From NCBI GenBank assembly GCA_016706685.1, contig JADJJE010000003.1, positions 1 to 64,000 on the forward strand: DNA of 64,000 bases, written 5' to 3'. This document shows, piece after piece, positions 57,020 to 64,000 of this stretch. Both the position numbers and the translations under genes were made by a program. Source of the stretch: Sandaracinaceae bacterium. GTDB lineage: Bacteria > Myxococcota_A > Polyangia > Polyangiales > Houyiibacteriaceae. Within the stretch, counting starts at the first letter, position 1; the number at the start of each line of letters is the position of its first letter. The notes beneath the pieces were generated by a model that searched no databases, had not been told where the DNA came from, and was given only the letters and a program-made list of their open reading frames with translations.

Positions 57020-57566
57020 GCGCGTCCTCGCGGACCTCGCGCGGACGCTCGATGACCTCGGTGTGCGCTGGTACCTCTTCGGAGCGCAGGCCGCTCTCCT
57101 GCGCGGCTCGCGACGCCTCACTGCCGATGTCGACGTCACCGTGTTCCTCGGAGCAACGCGCACCGCGCAGCTCGTGTCGGCGCTTGCCGCGCGTGGTCTC
57201 CCCCTGCGAGTCCCCGCTGACGACGACTTCGTCGCGCGGACACGCGTGCTGCCCGTGGCGCACGCCGCAACCCACATGCCCGTGGACGTCGTGTTGGGTA
57301 CGCCAGGAATCGAAGAACACTTCCTCGCGCGCGCTGAGGTCCTCCTCGTGGGAACCACAAAGGTCCCCACACCGCTCGCCGAAGACCTCGTAGTGATGAA
57401 GCTCCTCGCTGGACGGGAGAACGACCTCGAAGACGCCAAGGCGCTCGTCAAGGCCGGCGCCAGCCTCGACGACATCACCAGCATGGTGGAAGCGATCGCA
57501 GAGGGACTCGGTGAGGACGACATCCTCGACGCGCTCGCCGAGCTGCGACGCCGCGTGTCTCGCTAG
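57003..57566 (+). CDS. nucleotidyltransferase (AbiEii/DUF6036-like)
   Basis: The 187-aa product has WYLFGAQAALLRGSRRLTADVDVTVFL at ~22-48, the nucleotidyltransferase G-[AG]-x-A plus D-x-D metal motif, followed by PVDVVLGTPGIEEHFLARA. Such proteins often act as toxins that modify tRNA or as partners in abortive infection. It is the second locus of this kind in the window. Its TAG stop is interleaved with the stop of the convergent gene (CTAG). Confidence 0.82.
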   Translation: MSSDAERVLADLARTLDDLGVRWYLFGAQAALLRGSRRLTADVDVTVFLGATRTAQLVSALAARGLPLRVPADDDFVARTRVLPVAHAATHMPVDVVLGTPGIEEHFLARAEVLLVGTTKVPTPLAEDLVVMKLLAGRENDLEDAKALVKAGASLDDITSMVEAIAEGLGEDDILDALAELRRRVSR

Positions 57567-58177
57567 CCGGAGGCGCCATCCGTCCAGAGCTCCCGCTCGA
57601 GCACCTCGGTGTACGGGCGCGCAATGACCTGCGCGTCCTCCATGGCTCCCTTGAACACGAACCGAGGAGAGAACGCCGCGCGGCTATTCAGCCAGGCCGT
57701 CAGCTCCGAGAGCGGGAGACCCGTGATCGCGCGCGGTCAACGAGAGTCCGCTCGGTGCTCCAACTGCCGTGCCAAACTCTCGAGTTCCTCGATTGTAGGC
57801 AGTCGCCCGAGGCGAAACGCTGGAGAGATGATCGCGAACTCCGACATGGACGACGCGAACTCCAACGCGGCCACCCTGCATGCCAGCGCAGCCGTGCAGA
57901 GTTCGTCCGGCGTCAGAGACAGGCTGACGCTCTGGGTCAGCCACGCAGGGTCCACTATATCGACGCGGCCTGGTGCCAACGGCGGCGAGCACGCCGAGTA
58001 CTGCTCGAACACGCGGTGGTAGACGCGCTCCGCCTCGACGTCGGTCCGTTGTTTCGCGAGCACCGCCGCCTCGGCCCGCTCGTGGTCCCAGCCCCCTGGA
58101 CGGAGTGGGCCCCAGCTGAGCCCAGTCGAGCCCTCGTCGGTCTCCCCCCAGGGCCCAAGTCGAGGCCCCACGCGCAC
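57563..58177 (-). pseudogene. hypothetical gene interrupted by an in-frame TGA
   Basis: The minus-strand frame beginning at GTG 58177 reads ERAEAAVLAKQRTDVEAERVYHRVFEQ, LPTIEELESLARQLEHRADSR and then TGA at 57737-57739. In the same frame it continues with PRAITGLPLSELTAWLNSRAAFSPRFVFKG and ends at 57563. The continuation is clearly protein-like, so a nonsense mutation (or misread base) splits a ~204-aa protein. No SECIS-like hairpin or Sec context is seen. Confidence 0.6.
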
Positions 58178-58457
58178 ACCACGTCGCCGCGGAGGGCGAG
58201 GGGCGCCCGGGTCGAGCGGGGCTTGGGGGGGCCCTATTTCAAGCGCCCTCCGGGCGCGCCGAAATGGGGGAGGTCAACCAGAGGGAGCGCCTGCGCGACC
58301 GCCCCCGCGGACCCGGGTGCCCCTCGCCCTCCGATCGATCCCGCCACCGTCTCGCCACCCGGAGAGCCTCGCCTTGCGCCCGTCTCTACCGAATGGTAGA
58401 CAACCCCTCAAGCGAGCGGCAGGTCCTCCGCCGTATCGCGAACCACAGGAGTGACCC
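58178..58457. other. 280-bp intergenic region upstream of the MaoC operon
   Basis: No gene is supported. It contains a GC-rich stretch with a small GCGCCC-tccg-GGCGC hairpin near 58245. The operon promoter probably lies within the last ~100 bp; AGGAG at ~58446 is the ribosome site of the MaoC gene. Confidence 0.4.
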
Positions 58458-59372
58458 ATGGGGGTATCGACCCGTTACGTGCTTCATCAAGGCCCCGTGC
58501 TCGGCGCGCTCGGACGCGCGGCCATGGCGGCGGTGAAGAGTCGCAAGAAGACCAGTGGTGGCAGCGCGCCCACGCAGATCCCCGGCCGTGAGCTGCGCGA
58601 GCGCATCCCGCCGCGCCCGGCCGACTTGGTGCAGGACTACATCCGCAACGTGGGTGGGGACCCCTCGGCGTACCGCAACCAGGTGCCGGCGCACCTCTTC
58701 CCGCAGTGGGTCTTCCCGCTCCAGGCGCGCGGCCTCGAGGACGTGAACTACCCGCTCCAGAAGGTGCTCAACGGCGGCTGCCGCATCGAGTTCAACGCGC
58801 CGCTGGCCCTCAACGAAGCGCTCAACGTGAGCTGCCGCCTCGAGGGCATCGACGACGACGGCAAGCGCGCCATCATCCACCAGCGCGCGGTCACCGGCAC
58901 GGCCGCGCAGCCCGACGCCGTGGTCACGCACGTCTACGCGTTCGTCCCGCTCAGCAGCAAGAAGGACGAGAAGCCCGCGGGTGGCGCACCCAAGAAGAAG
59001 GCGCCGCCCCCGCGCGTGCCCGAGGACGCCCGCGAGATCGCGTTCTGGAACATCCCCGTCTCGGCGGGCCTCGACTTCGCCAAGCTCACGGGGGACTTCA
59101 ACCCCATCCACTGGATCCCGCCGGCCGCGCGCGCCGCAGGCTTCAAGAACGTCATCCTGCACGGCTTCGCCACGCTGGCCCGCGCCATCGAGGGCATGAA
59201 CCGCGCGCTCTTCGCCGGTGACCCGTCGCGCCTCGCCACCATTGACGTGCGCTTCACGCGGCCCTTGGTACTCCCCGCGAAGGTGGGGCTCTACGTTCGC
59301 GGCGACGAGATCTTCGTCGGCTCCGCGAAGGGCGGCCCGGCCAACCTGGTCGGCACCTTCACCACTCGCTGA
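58458..59372 (+). CDS. MaoC-like (R)-hydroxyacyl dehydratase, double hot-dog
   Basis: The 304-aa product starts at ATG 58458 with AGGAG ~8 nt upstream. The N-terminal hot-dog is degenerate. The C-terminal hot-dog carries the hydratase motif GDFNPIHWIPPAARAAGFKNVILHGFA (catalytic Asp and His, ~215-240). It reversibly dehydrates (R)-3-hydroxyacyl-CoA/ACP. The gene order hydratase - large FabG - thiolase matches HtdX-FabG4-FadA2 of Mycobacterium tuberculosis, so it likely serves a fatty-acid or polyhydroxyalkanoate-type chain pathway. Confidence 0.9.
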   Translation: MGVSTRYVLHQGPVLGALGRAAMAAVKSRKKTSGGSAPTQIPGRELRERIPPRPADLVQDYIRNVGGDPSAYRNQVPAHLFPQWVFPLQARGLEDVNYPLQKVLNGGCRIEFNAPLALNEALNVSCRLEGIDDDGKRAIIHQRAVTGTAAQPDAVVTHVYAFVPLSSKKDEKPAGGAPKKKAPPPRVPEDAREIAFWNIPVSAGLDFAKLTGDFNPIHWIPPAARAAGFKNVILHGFATLARAIEGMNRALFAGDPSRLATIDVRFTRPLVLPAKVGLYVRGDEIFVGSAKGGPANLVGTFTTR

Positions 59373-59408
59373 ACTCGAACAACCCGCGAATCACGGATAC
59401 GGAAGACC

Positions 59409-60830
59409 ATGAGCGACCTCCTCCTCGACAACGAGCAAGCCCGCAAGCTCATCAAGACGCTGGGCCTCCCCCTCCCCGTGCCGGAGCGGCTGCGCCGCGC
59501 CAAGGGCCCCTACGAAGAGCGTCCGCTCGAAGGCAAGGTGGTCCTGGTGGGCGGTCACTCGGCGCTGCGCGACACGCTCGCCAGCTCGCTGGCCAAGATG
59601 GGCGCCGAGTCCGTGGTGTTCGGCGACGAAGACGACGCGAAGCCATTCCGCCGCGCGGGTGAGGCCTGGGGCCGCCCGGTGCGTGTGGTCGCCCCCGGCG
59701 AGGCGCCGGAGGACGTGAAGGTGGACGCCATCGTCTACGACGCCACCGGCGTGCGCGGGCCCGATGACCTCAAGGGGCTCTACGAGTTCTTCATGCCGTA
59801 CATGCGCCGCCTGAAGAAGGGTGGCCGCTGCGTGGTCATCGGCCGTCCGGCCGCGCTGGCCGGCACGCACAGCGAAGCCGCCGCCGCCGCGGGCCTCGAG
59901 GGCTTCACGCGCAGCCTCGGCAAGGAAGTGGGCGAAGGTGGCTCCACCGCCAACAGCGTGTTCGTGGAGAAGGGGGCCGAGGGTCGCCTGGACGCCACGC
60001 TGCGCTTCCTGCTCTCGCCGCGCTCGGCCTTCGTGACCTGCCAGCCGTTCAACATCAGCAACGACGCGAAGGGCAGCGAGGCCCCCACCACGCAGCCCCT
60101 CGAGGGCAAGATCGTGCTGCTCACCGGCGCCGCGCGCGGCATCGGCGAGTCCACGGCGCGCATCATGGCGGCCGAGGGCGCCCACGTGGTGTGCCTCGAC
60201 CTGCCGCGTGACGACGAGCCCCTCAGCAAGGTGGCGCGCTCCATCGGCGGCTCCGTGCTGCTGGCGGACATCACCGACCCGGACGCGCCCGAGCTCATCT
60301 GCAAGGAGCTCAACGAGCGCTTCGGCGGCGTGGACATCGTGATCCACAACGCCGGCATCACGCGCGACAAGCTGCTCGCCAACATGAAGCCGCAGCTGTG
60401 GGACATGGCCGTGGACGTGAACCTCGGCGCGGTCATCCGCATCACCGAGAAGCTCGTCGCCAACGGCGTGCTCAACGACGGCGGTCGCGTGGTCTGCCTG
60501 AGCAGCGTGTCGGGCATCGCCGGCAACCGCGGCCAGACCAACTACTCGGCCAGCAAGGCGGGCATCGTGGGCTTCGTCGAGAGCCTGGCCCCGCAGCTGG
60601 CGGCGCGCGGCGTCACGGTCAACGCCATCGCGCCCGGCTTCATCGAGACGCGCCTCACCAGCGCCATGCCGGTCGGTATTCGTGAGGGCGCTCGTCGCTT
60701 GAGCGCGCTCGGCCAAGGCGGCCACCCCGAGGACGTGGGGCAGGCCATCACTTTCCTTTCAACCCCGGGTGCCGTGGGCATCACCGGAAGCGTGCTGCGC
60801 GTCTGCGGCGGCGCACTAGTGGGAGCATGA
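59409..60830 (+). CDS. high-molecular-weight 3-oxoacyl-ACP/CoA reductase (FabG4-type)
   Basis: The 473-aa product is twice the usual FabG length. Residues ~40-225 are an inactive Rossmann-like half without the glycine motif. Residues ~232-473 are a complete SDR: TGAARGIGES, HNAGITRDKLL, SSVSGIAGN and Y-S-A-S-K, with VNAIAPGFIETRL. This two-domain layout is that of mycobacterial FabG4 (NADH-dependent). It is 36 bp behind the MaoC gene and overlaps the thiolase gene by 4 bp. Confidence 0.93.
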   Translation: MSDLLLDNEQARKLIKTLGLPLPVPERLRRAKGPYEERPLEGKVVLVGGHSALRDTLASSLAKMGAESVVFGDEDDAKPFRRAGEAWGRPVRVVAPGEAPEDVKVDAIVYDATGVRGPDDLKGLYEFFMPYMRRLKKGGRCVVIGRPAALAGTHSEAAAAAGLEGFTRSLGKEVGEGGSTANSVFVEKGAEGRLDATLRFLLSPRSAFVTCQPFNISNDAKGSEAPTTQPLEGKIVLLTGAARGIGESTARIMAAEGAHVVCLDLPRDDEPLSKVARSIGGSVLLADITDPDAPELICKELNERFGGVDIVIHNAGITRDKLLANMKPQLWDMAVDVNLGAVIRITEKLVANGVLNDGGRVVCLSSVSGIAGNRGQTNYSASKAGIVGFVESLAPQLAARGVTVNAIAPGFIETRLTSAMPVGIREGARRLSALGQGGHPEDVGQAITFLSTPGAVGITGSVLRVCGGALVGA

Positions 60831-62179
60831 TCATGGCAGCCAAGAAGAAGCCGGCCTCGTCCGGAAAGAAGATCCTCAGCACCACCGGCGAGATCCCCAA
60901 GGGACGCCGCGCGGTCATCATCGGCGGCGTGCGCACTCCCTTCGTGCGCGCCTTCGGTGAGTTCATGTTGCTCGACACCATCGCGCTCGCCGGCGTGGCC
61001 ACCAAGGCCCTGCTGGACAAGACGCAGGTGCCGCGCTCCGAGCTGGACGGCATCGTGTGGGGCGGCGTGCTGCTGCCCACCCTCTCGCCCAACATCGCTC
61101 GCGAAGTGGCGCTGGACCTCAAGCTCCCGGCCGGCGTCGAGGGCTACACCGTGACGCGCGCCTGCGCCTCGGGCCTGCAGGCCATCACCGACGCCGTCTC
61201 CGCCATCGAGCGGGGCGACGCCGACGTGCTCATCGCGGGCGGCTCGGACAGCACCAGCAACGCGGCCGTGAACCTGCCCAACAAGGCCGTGCACGCGCTG
61301 GCGCCGCTGGCGTTCGGCAAGGCCAAGGGCATGCAGGACTACCTGGGCGTGCTGGCGCAGCTGATGCCCCTCTCGGACATCATGCCGTCCATGCCCAAGA
61401 TCGCGGAGCGCACCACCGGTGAGGTGATGGGCGAGTCCGCCGAGAAGATGGCGCGCCGCAACGGCATCACGCGGCAGGAGCAGGACGCCCTCGCGGCCCG
61501 CAGCCACCGCCTGGCGGCCGCGGCCGTCAGCTCGGGTCGCTTCGAGTCCGAGGTCATCCCCGTCGAGACCAGCAAGGGCTGGGTCCACGCGGACACCATC
61601 ATCCGTGGCGACACCAGCGAAGAGAAGCTGGCCAAGCTGCGCCCCGTGTTCGCGAAGGACGGCACGGTCACCGCCGGCAACGCCACGCCCCTCACGGACG
61701 GCGCCTCCTGCATCCTGCTCATGAGCGAAGAGAAGGCCGAGGCCCTCGGCTTCACGGGCCTCGCAGCATTCCGCAGCTGGTCGTACGTGGGCGTGGACCC
61801 GACGGACCAGCTCCTCATCGGGCCCGCCATCGCCATGCCGCGCGCCCTCGAGCGTGCCGGCCTCGAGCTGGGCGACGTGGATCTCGTGGACATCCACGAG
61901 GCGTTCGCGGCGCAGGTGCTCAGCGTCACCAAGGCCATGGAGAGCAAGGCCTTCGCCGAAGAGCGCCTGGGCCGCAGCACGGCCGTGGGCACCATCGACG
62001 ACGCCAAGTTCAACGTGCACGGCGGGTCCATCGCCATCGGTCACCCCTTCGGGGCCACCGGCGCGCGCATCGTCACCACACTGGCCAACGAGCTGGCCGC
62101 GACCGGCAAGGAGACCGCCGTGCTGGGCATCTGCGCCGCAGGCGGCCTCGGCGCGGCGGCAGTGCTCGAGCGCGTCTGA
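60827..62179 (+). CDS. acetyl-CoA C-acyltransferase (FadI/FadA2-type thiolase)
   Basis: The 450-aa product starts at ATG 60827, overlapping the FabG stop (ATGA). A basic N-terminus of ~25 residues is followed by GGVRTPFVRAFGEF. Nucleophile Cys113 is in TRACASGLQA, His in GHPFGATGARI and the second Cys in GICAAGGLGAAAV. It cleaves or condenses 3-ketoacyl-CoA, completing the hydratase-reductase-thiolase set. Length and motifs fit the ~430-450-aa FadI group. Confidence 0.94.
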   Translation: MIMAAKKKPASSGKKILSTTGEIPKGRRAVIIGGVRTPFVRAFGEFMLLDTIALAGVATKALLDKTQVPRSELDGIVWGGVLLPTLSPNIAREVALDLKLPAGVEGYTVTRACASGLQAITDAVSAIERGDADVLIAGGSDSTSNAAVNLPNKAVHALAPLAFGKAKGMQDYLGVLAQLMPLSDIMPSMPKIAERTTGEVMGESAEKMARRNGITRQEQDALAARSHRLAAAAVSSGRFESEVIPVETSKGWVHADTIIRGDTSEEKLAKLRPVFAKDGTVTAGNATPLTDGASCILLMSEEKAEALGFTGLAAFRSWSYVGVDPTDQLLIGPAIAMPRALERAGLELGDVDLVDIHEAFAAQVLSVTKAMESKAFAEERLGRSTAVGTIDDAKFNVHGGSIAIGHPFGATGARIVTTLANELAATGKETAVLGICAAGGLGAAAVLERV

Positions 62180-62205
62180 GCTCGTCTCACCCCTGAATTC
62201 GTGAC

Positions 62206-62231
62206 GAGGGCTGGCCGCAAGGCTGGCCCTC
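62206..62231 (+). terminator. GNRA-loop hairpin ending the MaoC-FabG-thiolase operon
   Basis: An 11-bp stem (two G-U pairs) closes a GCAA tetraloop 27 bp after the thiolase stop. No strong T-run follows, but its position and stability suit a terminator or mRNA 3'-end stabiliser. Confidence 0.55.
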
Positions 62232-62322
62232 TCGCGTTCACGGGTACCGCCTACCCACCTCGCGCAGGTGTGTGTCATGCTGGGCGGGCAACCCGGCGAG
62301 TTCGTCACGGGGGGAGAGCGCC

Positions 62323-64000
62323 ATGTCGTCACGTCTCGTCTTCATCACCAGCCTGCTGACCTCGGTCGCATCGGCGTGGGTCGTGGCGCCTGCGCCCGCG
62401 CGCGCGTGCGGCGGCTTCTTCTGCTCGGCCCAAGCGCCGGTGAACCAGGCCGCCGAGCGCATCATCTTCGCGGACCACGGCGACGGGACGGTCACGGCGG
62501 TGGTCCAGGTGCAGTACTCGGGCCCGTCCGAGAGCTTCGCGTGGGTGCTGCCCGTCCCCGGCATCCCGGAGGTAGAGGTCTCGTCCGACCTCGCGTTCAA
62601 CCGCTTGATGGCGGTGAGCAACCCGCTCTACCTGATGAACACCACGGTGGACGGCGTGTGTCGCCAGCCGCGGAGTGACTCCCCCACAACGACCTTCGCG
62701 ACGACGTCGCCCCAGTTCTTCGCGGATGCCGGCGTCGGGCCTCCCGTGACCGTGGTGGCCGCCGGCAACGTGGGCCCCTACGAGTACGAGGTCATCCAGC
62801 TGGACCCTTCCACCGAGCGCCCGGGTGACGTGGCGATCGCGTGGCTGGGCGACAACGGCTACGACGTGGACAGCCTGGGTGGCAGCTCGCTCGGATCCTA
62901 CTTGCTGATGGGCATGAACCTGATCGCGTTCCGGCTCACGAAGGGCAACTCCGCCGGCACCATCCGCCCCATCCGTATTCGCTACGCGGCCAGCTGCCCC
63001 ATGGTGCCCATCCGGCCCACCGCTGTGGCGGCGGAGGACGACATGGGTGTGCTGGTATGGGTGCTGGGGCCCAGCCGTGCGGTCCCCACCAACTACCTGT
63101 CGCTCGAGCTGAACGAGGCGGTGCTGGACTGGACGCTGGGGGCCCCGAACTACAACGACGTGGTCACGATGGCGGCGAACGAAGCCGGCGGCCAGGGCTT
63201 CGTGACCGAGCACGCGGTGCCGAGCGACGGCGTCTACCGGGGAGCAGTCTTCCGCGCGGTCGAGGAGCCCACCATCGCGGCCATCCTGGTTGAGCCCAGC
63301 AGTCGCACCCTGATCGCCAACCTGATCAACCAGTACGTCGGCTGGGACGGGCTCGCCGAGGTCATCGCGCCGTGGTTCGTGGAGGAGGTCGACGCGCAGG
63401 CCCTCATCGCGCAGTGCCAGTTCTCCTGCGACGCGAGCGCCATCCCCGAGGTCGTCTCCATGGACGAGACCCAGCGGCAGGCGCTGCTGGCCTCCCTCGA
63501 GGCGCAGGTCATCGCGCCCATGCGCGCCACGCAGGCGCTGTTCGACGGGAGCGCCTACGTGACCCGCCTCTACACCACGCTGAGCGCCAGCGAGATGACC
63601 CTCGACCCGACGTTCGACTTCAACCCGGGGCTGCCCAGCGTGAACAACGTGCACATGGCGGACCGCGTGATCTTCTGCAGCCCGGACCACTCGTTTCAAA
63701 CGGCGCCGTGGCTGGCGCGGCTCCCGAACGGCGAGCAGGTGCGCGGCGAGGGCTTCCGCTGGCCGTACACGGCGGGCGTGGACCTGCCTGCCATGCGCAA
63801 AGCCACCCAGCTGGCCACGGCCGGAAGCGGTGTGGTGATGCAAGACCAGAGCGCGCTGATCGACGAGCGCTTGGCCCGCGATGGCGCCATCACGCTGCGG
63901 CCGTCCCGGGACACCTGCCAGGCAGGGCAGCCCTCTCGGGGTCTGGCTGGGATGGCCTCGCTCGCGCTCGCGGCGCTCGCGCTCGTGGCACGGCGGCGGC
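62323..64000 (+). CDS. DUF2330-type exported protein with C-terminal anchor (cut by the window end)
   Basis: It starts at ATG 62323 after GGGGGGAGAG. The signal peptide is followed by ARACGGFFCSAQAPVNQAAERIIF, the DUF2330 start (CGGFFC), then FAWVLPVPGIPEVEVSSDLAF. The frame stays open for 559 codons to the edge. The last visible residues, RGLAGMASLALAALALVARRR, form a short helix with an Arg cluster as in MYXO-CTERM tails, so probably only a few residues are missing. It is probably surface-exposed, with unknown function. Confidence 0.85.
   Translation, partial: MSSRLVFITSLLTSVASAWVVAPAPARACGGFFCSAQAPVNQAAERIIFADHGDGTVTAVVQVQYSGPSESFAWVLPVPGIPEVEVSSDLAFNRLMAVSNPLYLMNTTVDGVCRQPRSDSPTTTFATTSPQFFADAGVGPPVTVVAAGNVGPYEYEVIQLDPSTERPGDVAIAWLGDNGYDVDSLGGSSLGSYLLMGMNLIAFRLTKGNSAGTIRPIRIRYAASCPMVPIRPTAVAAEDDMGVLVWVLGPSRAVPTNYLSLELNEAVLDWTLGAPNYNDVVTMAANEAGGQGFVTEHAVPSDGVYRGAVFRAVEEPTIAAILVEPSSRTLIANLINQYVGWDGLAEVIAPWFVEEVDAQALIAQCQFSCDASAIPEVVSMDETQRQALLASLEAQVIAPMRATQALFDGSAYVTRLYTTLSASEMTLDPTFDFNPGLPSVNNVHMADRVIFCSPDHSFQTAPWLARLPNGEQVRGEGFRWPYTAGVDLPAMRKATQLATAGSGVVMQDQSALIDERLARDGAITLRPSRDTCQAGQPSRGLAGMASLALAALALVARRR

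Noticed and set aside
57737..57739. Selenocysteine reading of the in-frame TGA
   Set aside because: No hairpin is seen just after the TGA and the surrounding sequence is not a redox motif; nonsense mutation or base error is simpler.

Overview
The window is GC-rich, densely coding DNA from a Gram-negative bacterium. It most likely comes from a myxobacterium (Myxococcota, Sandaracinus/Polyangium-like). The evidence is the number of lipoproteins with a canonical lipobox, the Cys-rich Dickkopf/disintegrin-like modules and Asp-Ala-Gly-Thr spacers, one long protein ending in a GCGC / transmembrane / Arg-rich MYXO-CTERM-type tail, and a DUF2330 protein with a similar tail running off the right edge. 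The taxonomic call is inference.

Region 1 (1-11.9 kb) is accessory-like. The left edge is the 3' half of a tRNA (probably tRNA-Gly) followed by an intrinsic terminator. The same ~100 bp recurs at 5106-5204, as expected for the two ends of an element inserted in a tRNA gene. Between the copies lie a Cys-rich lipoprotein, an SBBP-type repeat lipoprotein and an HTH/nucleotidyltransferase pair whose second gene is frameshifted. To the right follow a RhuM-family protein, a single-HKD PLD-family protein, an outer-membrane-like lipoprotein, a 314-aa protein coupled to a VapC-like PIN toxin, an RHH antitoxin-like protein with a palindromic operator, and two paralogous 35-aa membrane microproteins.

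Region 2 (11.9-32.7 kb) is mostly chromosomal: a SprT/DUF2786 protein, several lipoproteins, a flavoprotein dehydrogenase, a PNPOx-like protein, a SugE/Gdx-type SMR exporter, a dnaJ-cbpM-like pair, a 1503-aa MYXO-CTERM protein, DoxX with a divergent LysR regulator, a TPM-domain operon, a spermidine-synthase-fold protein and a TIMP/NTR-like secreted protein.

Region 3 (32.8-58.2 kb) opens with dapD, a frameshifted polytopic membrane protein and a beta-propeller/vanadium-haloperoxidase-like lipoprotein. It then carries a dispersed glycogen/alpha-glucan set: glk, a fused MalQ-GlgB, divergent glgX, and further right divergent glgP/glgC. Interspersed are a papain-fold/TerB protein with a very acidic tail, a beta-helix gene with clustered frameshifts, an arrestin-like protein and a second small-protein/nucleotidyltransferase pair.

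Region 4 (58.4-62.2 kb) is a tight MaoC hydratase - two-domain FabG - thiolase operon, matching the HtdX-FabG4-FadA2 type cluster of mycobacteria, and it ends at a GNRA-loop hairpin.

Several genes are broken by single-base changes in C/G runs. These may be real decay or assembly indels, so such genes are given as frameshifted rather than intact.
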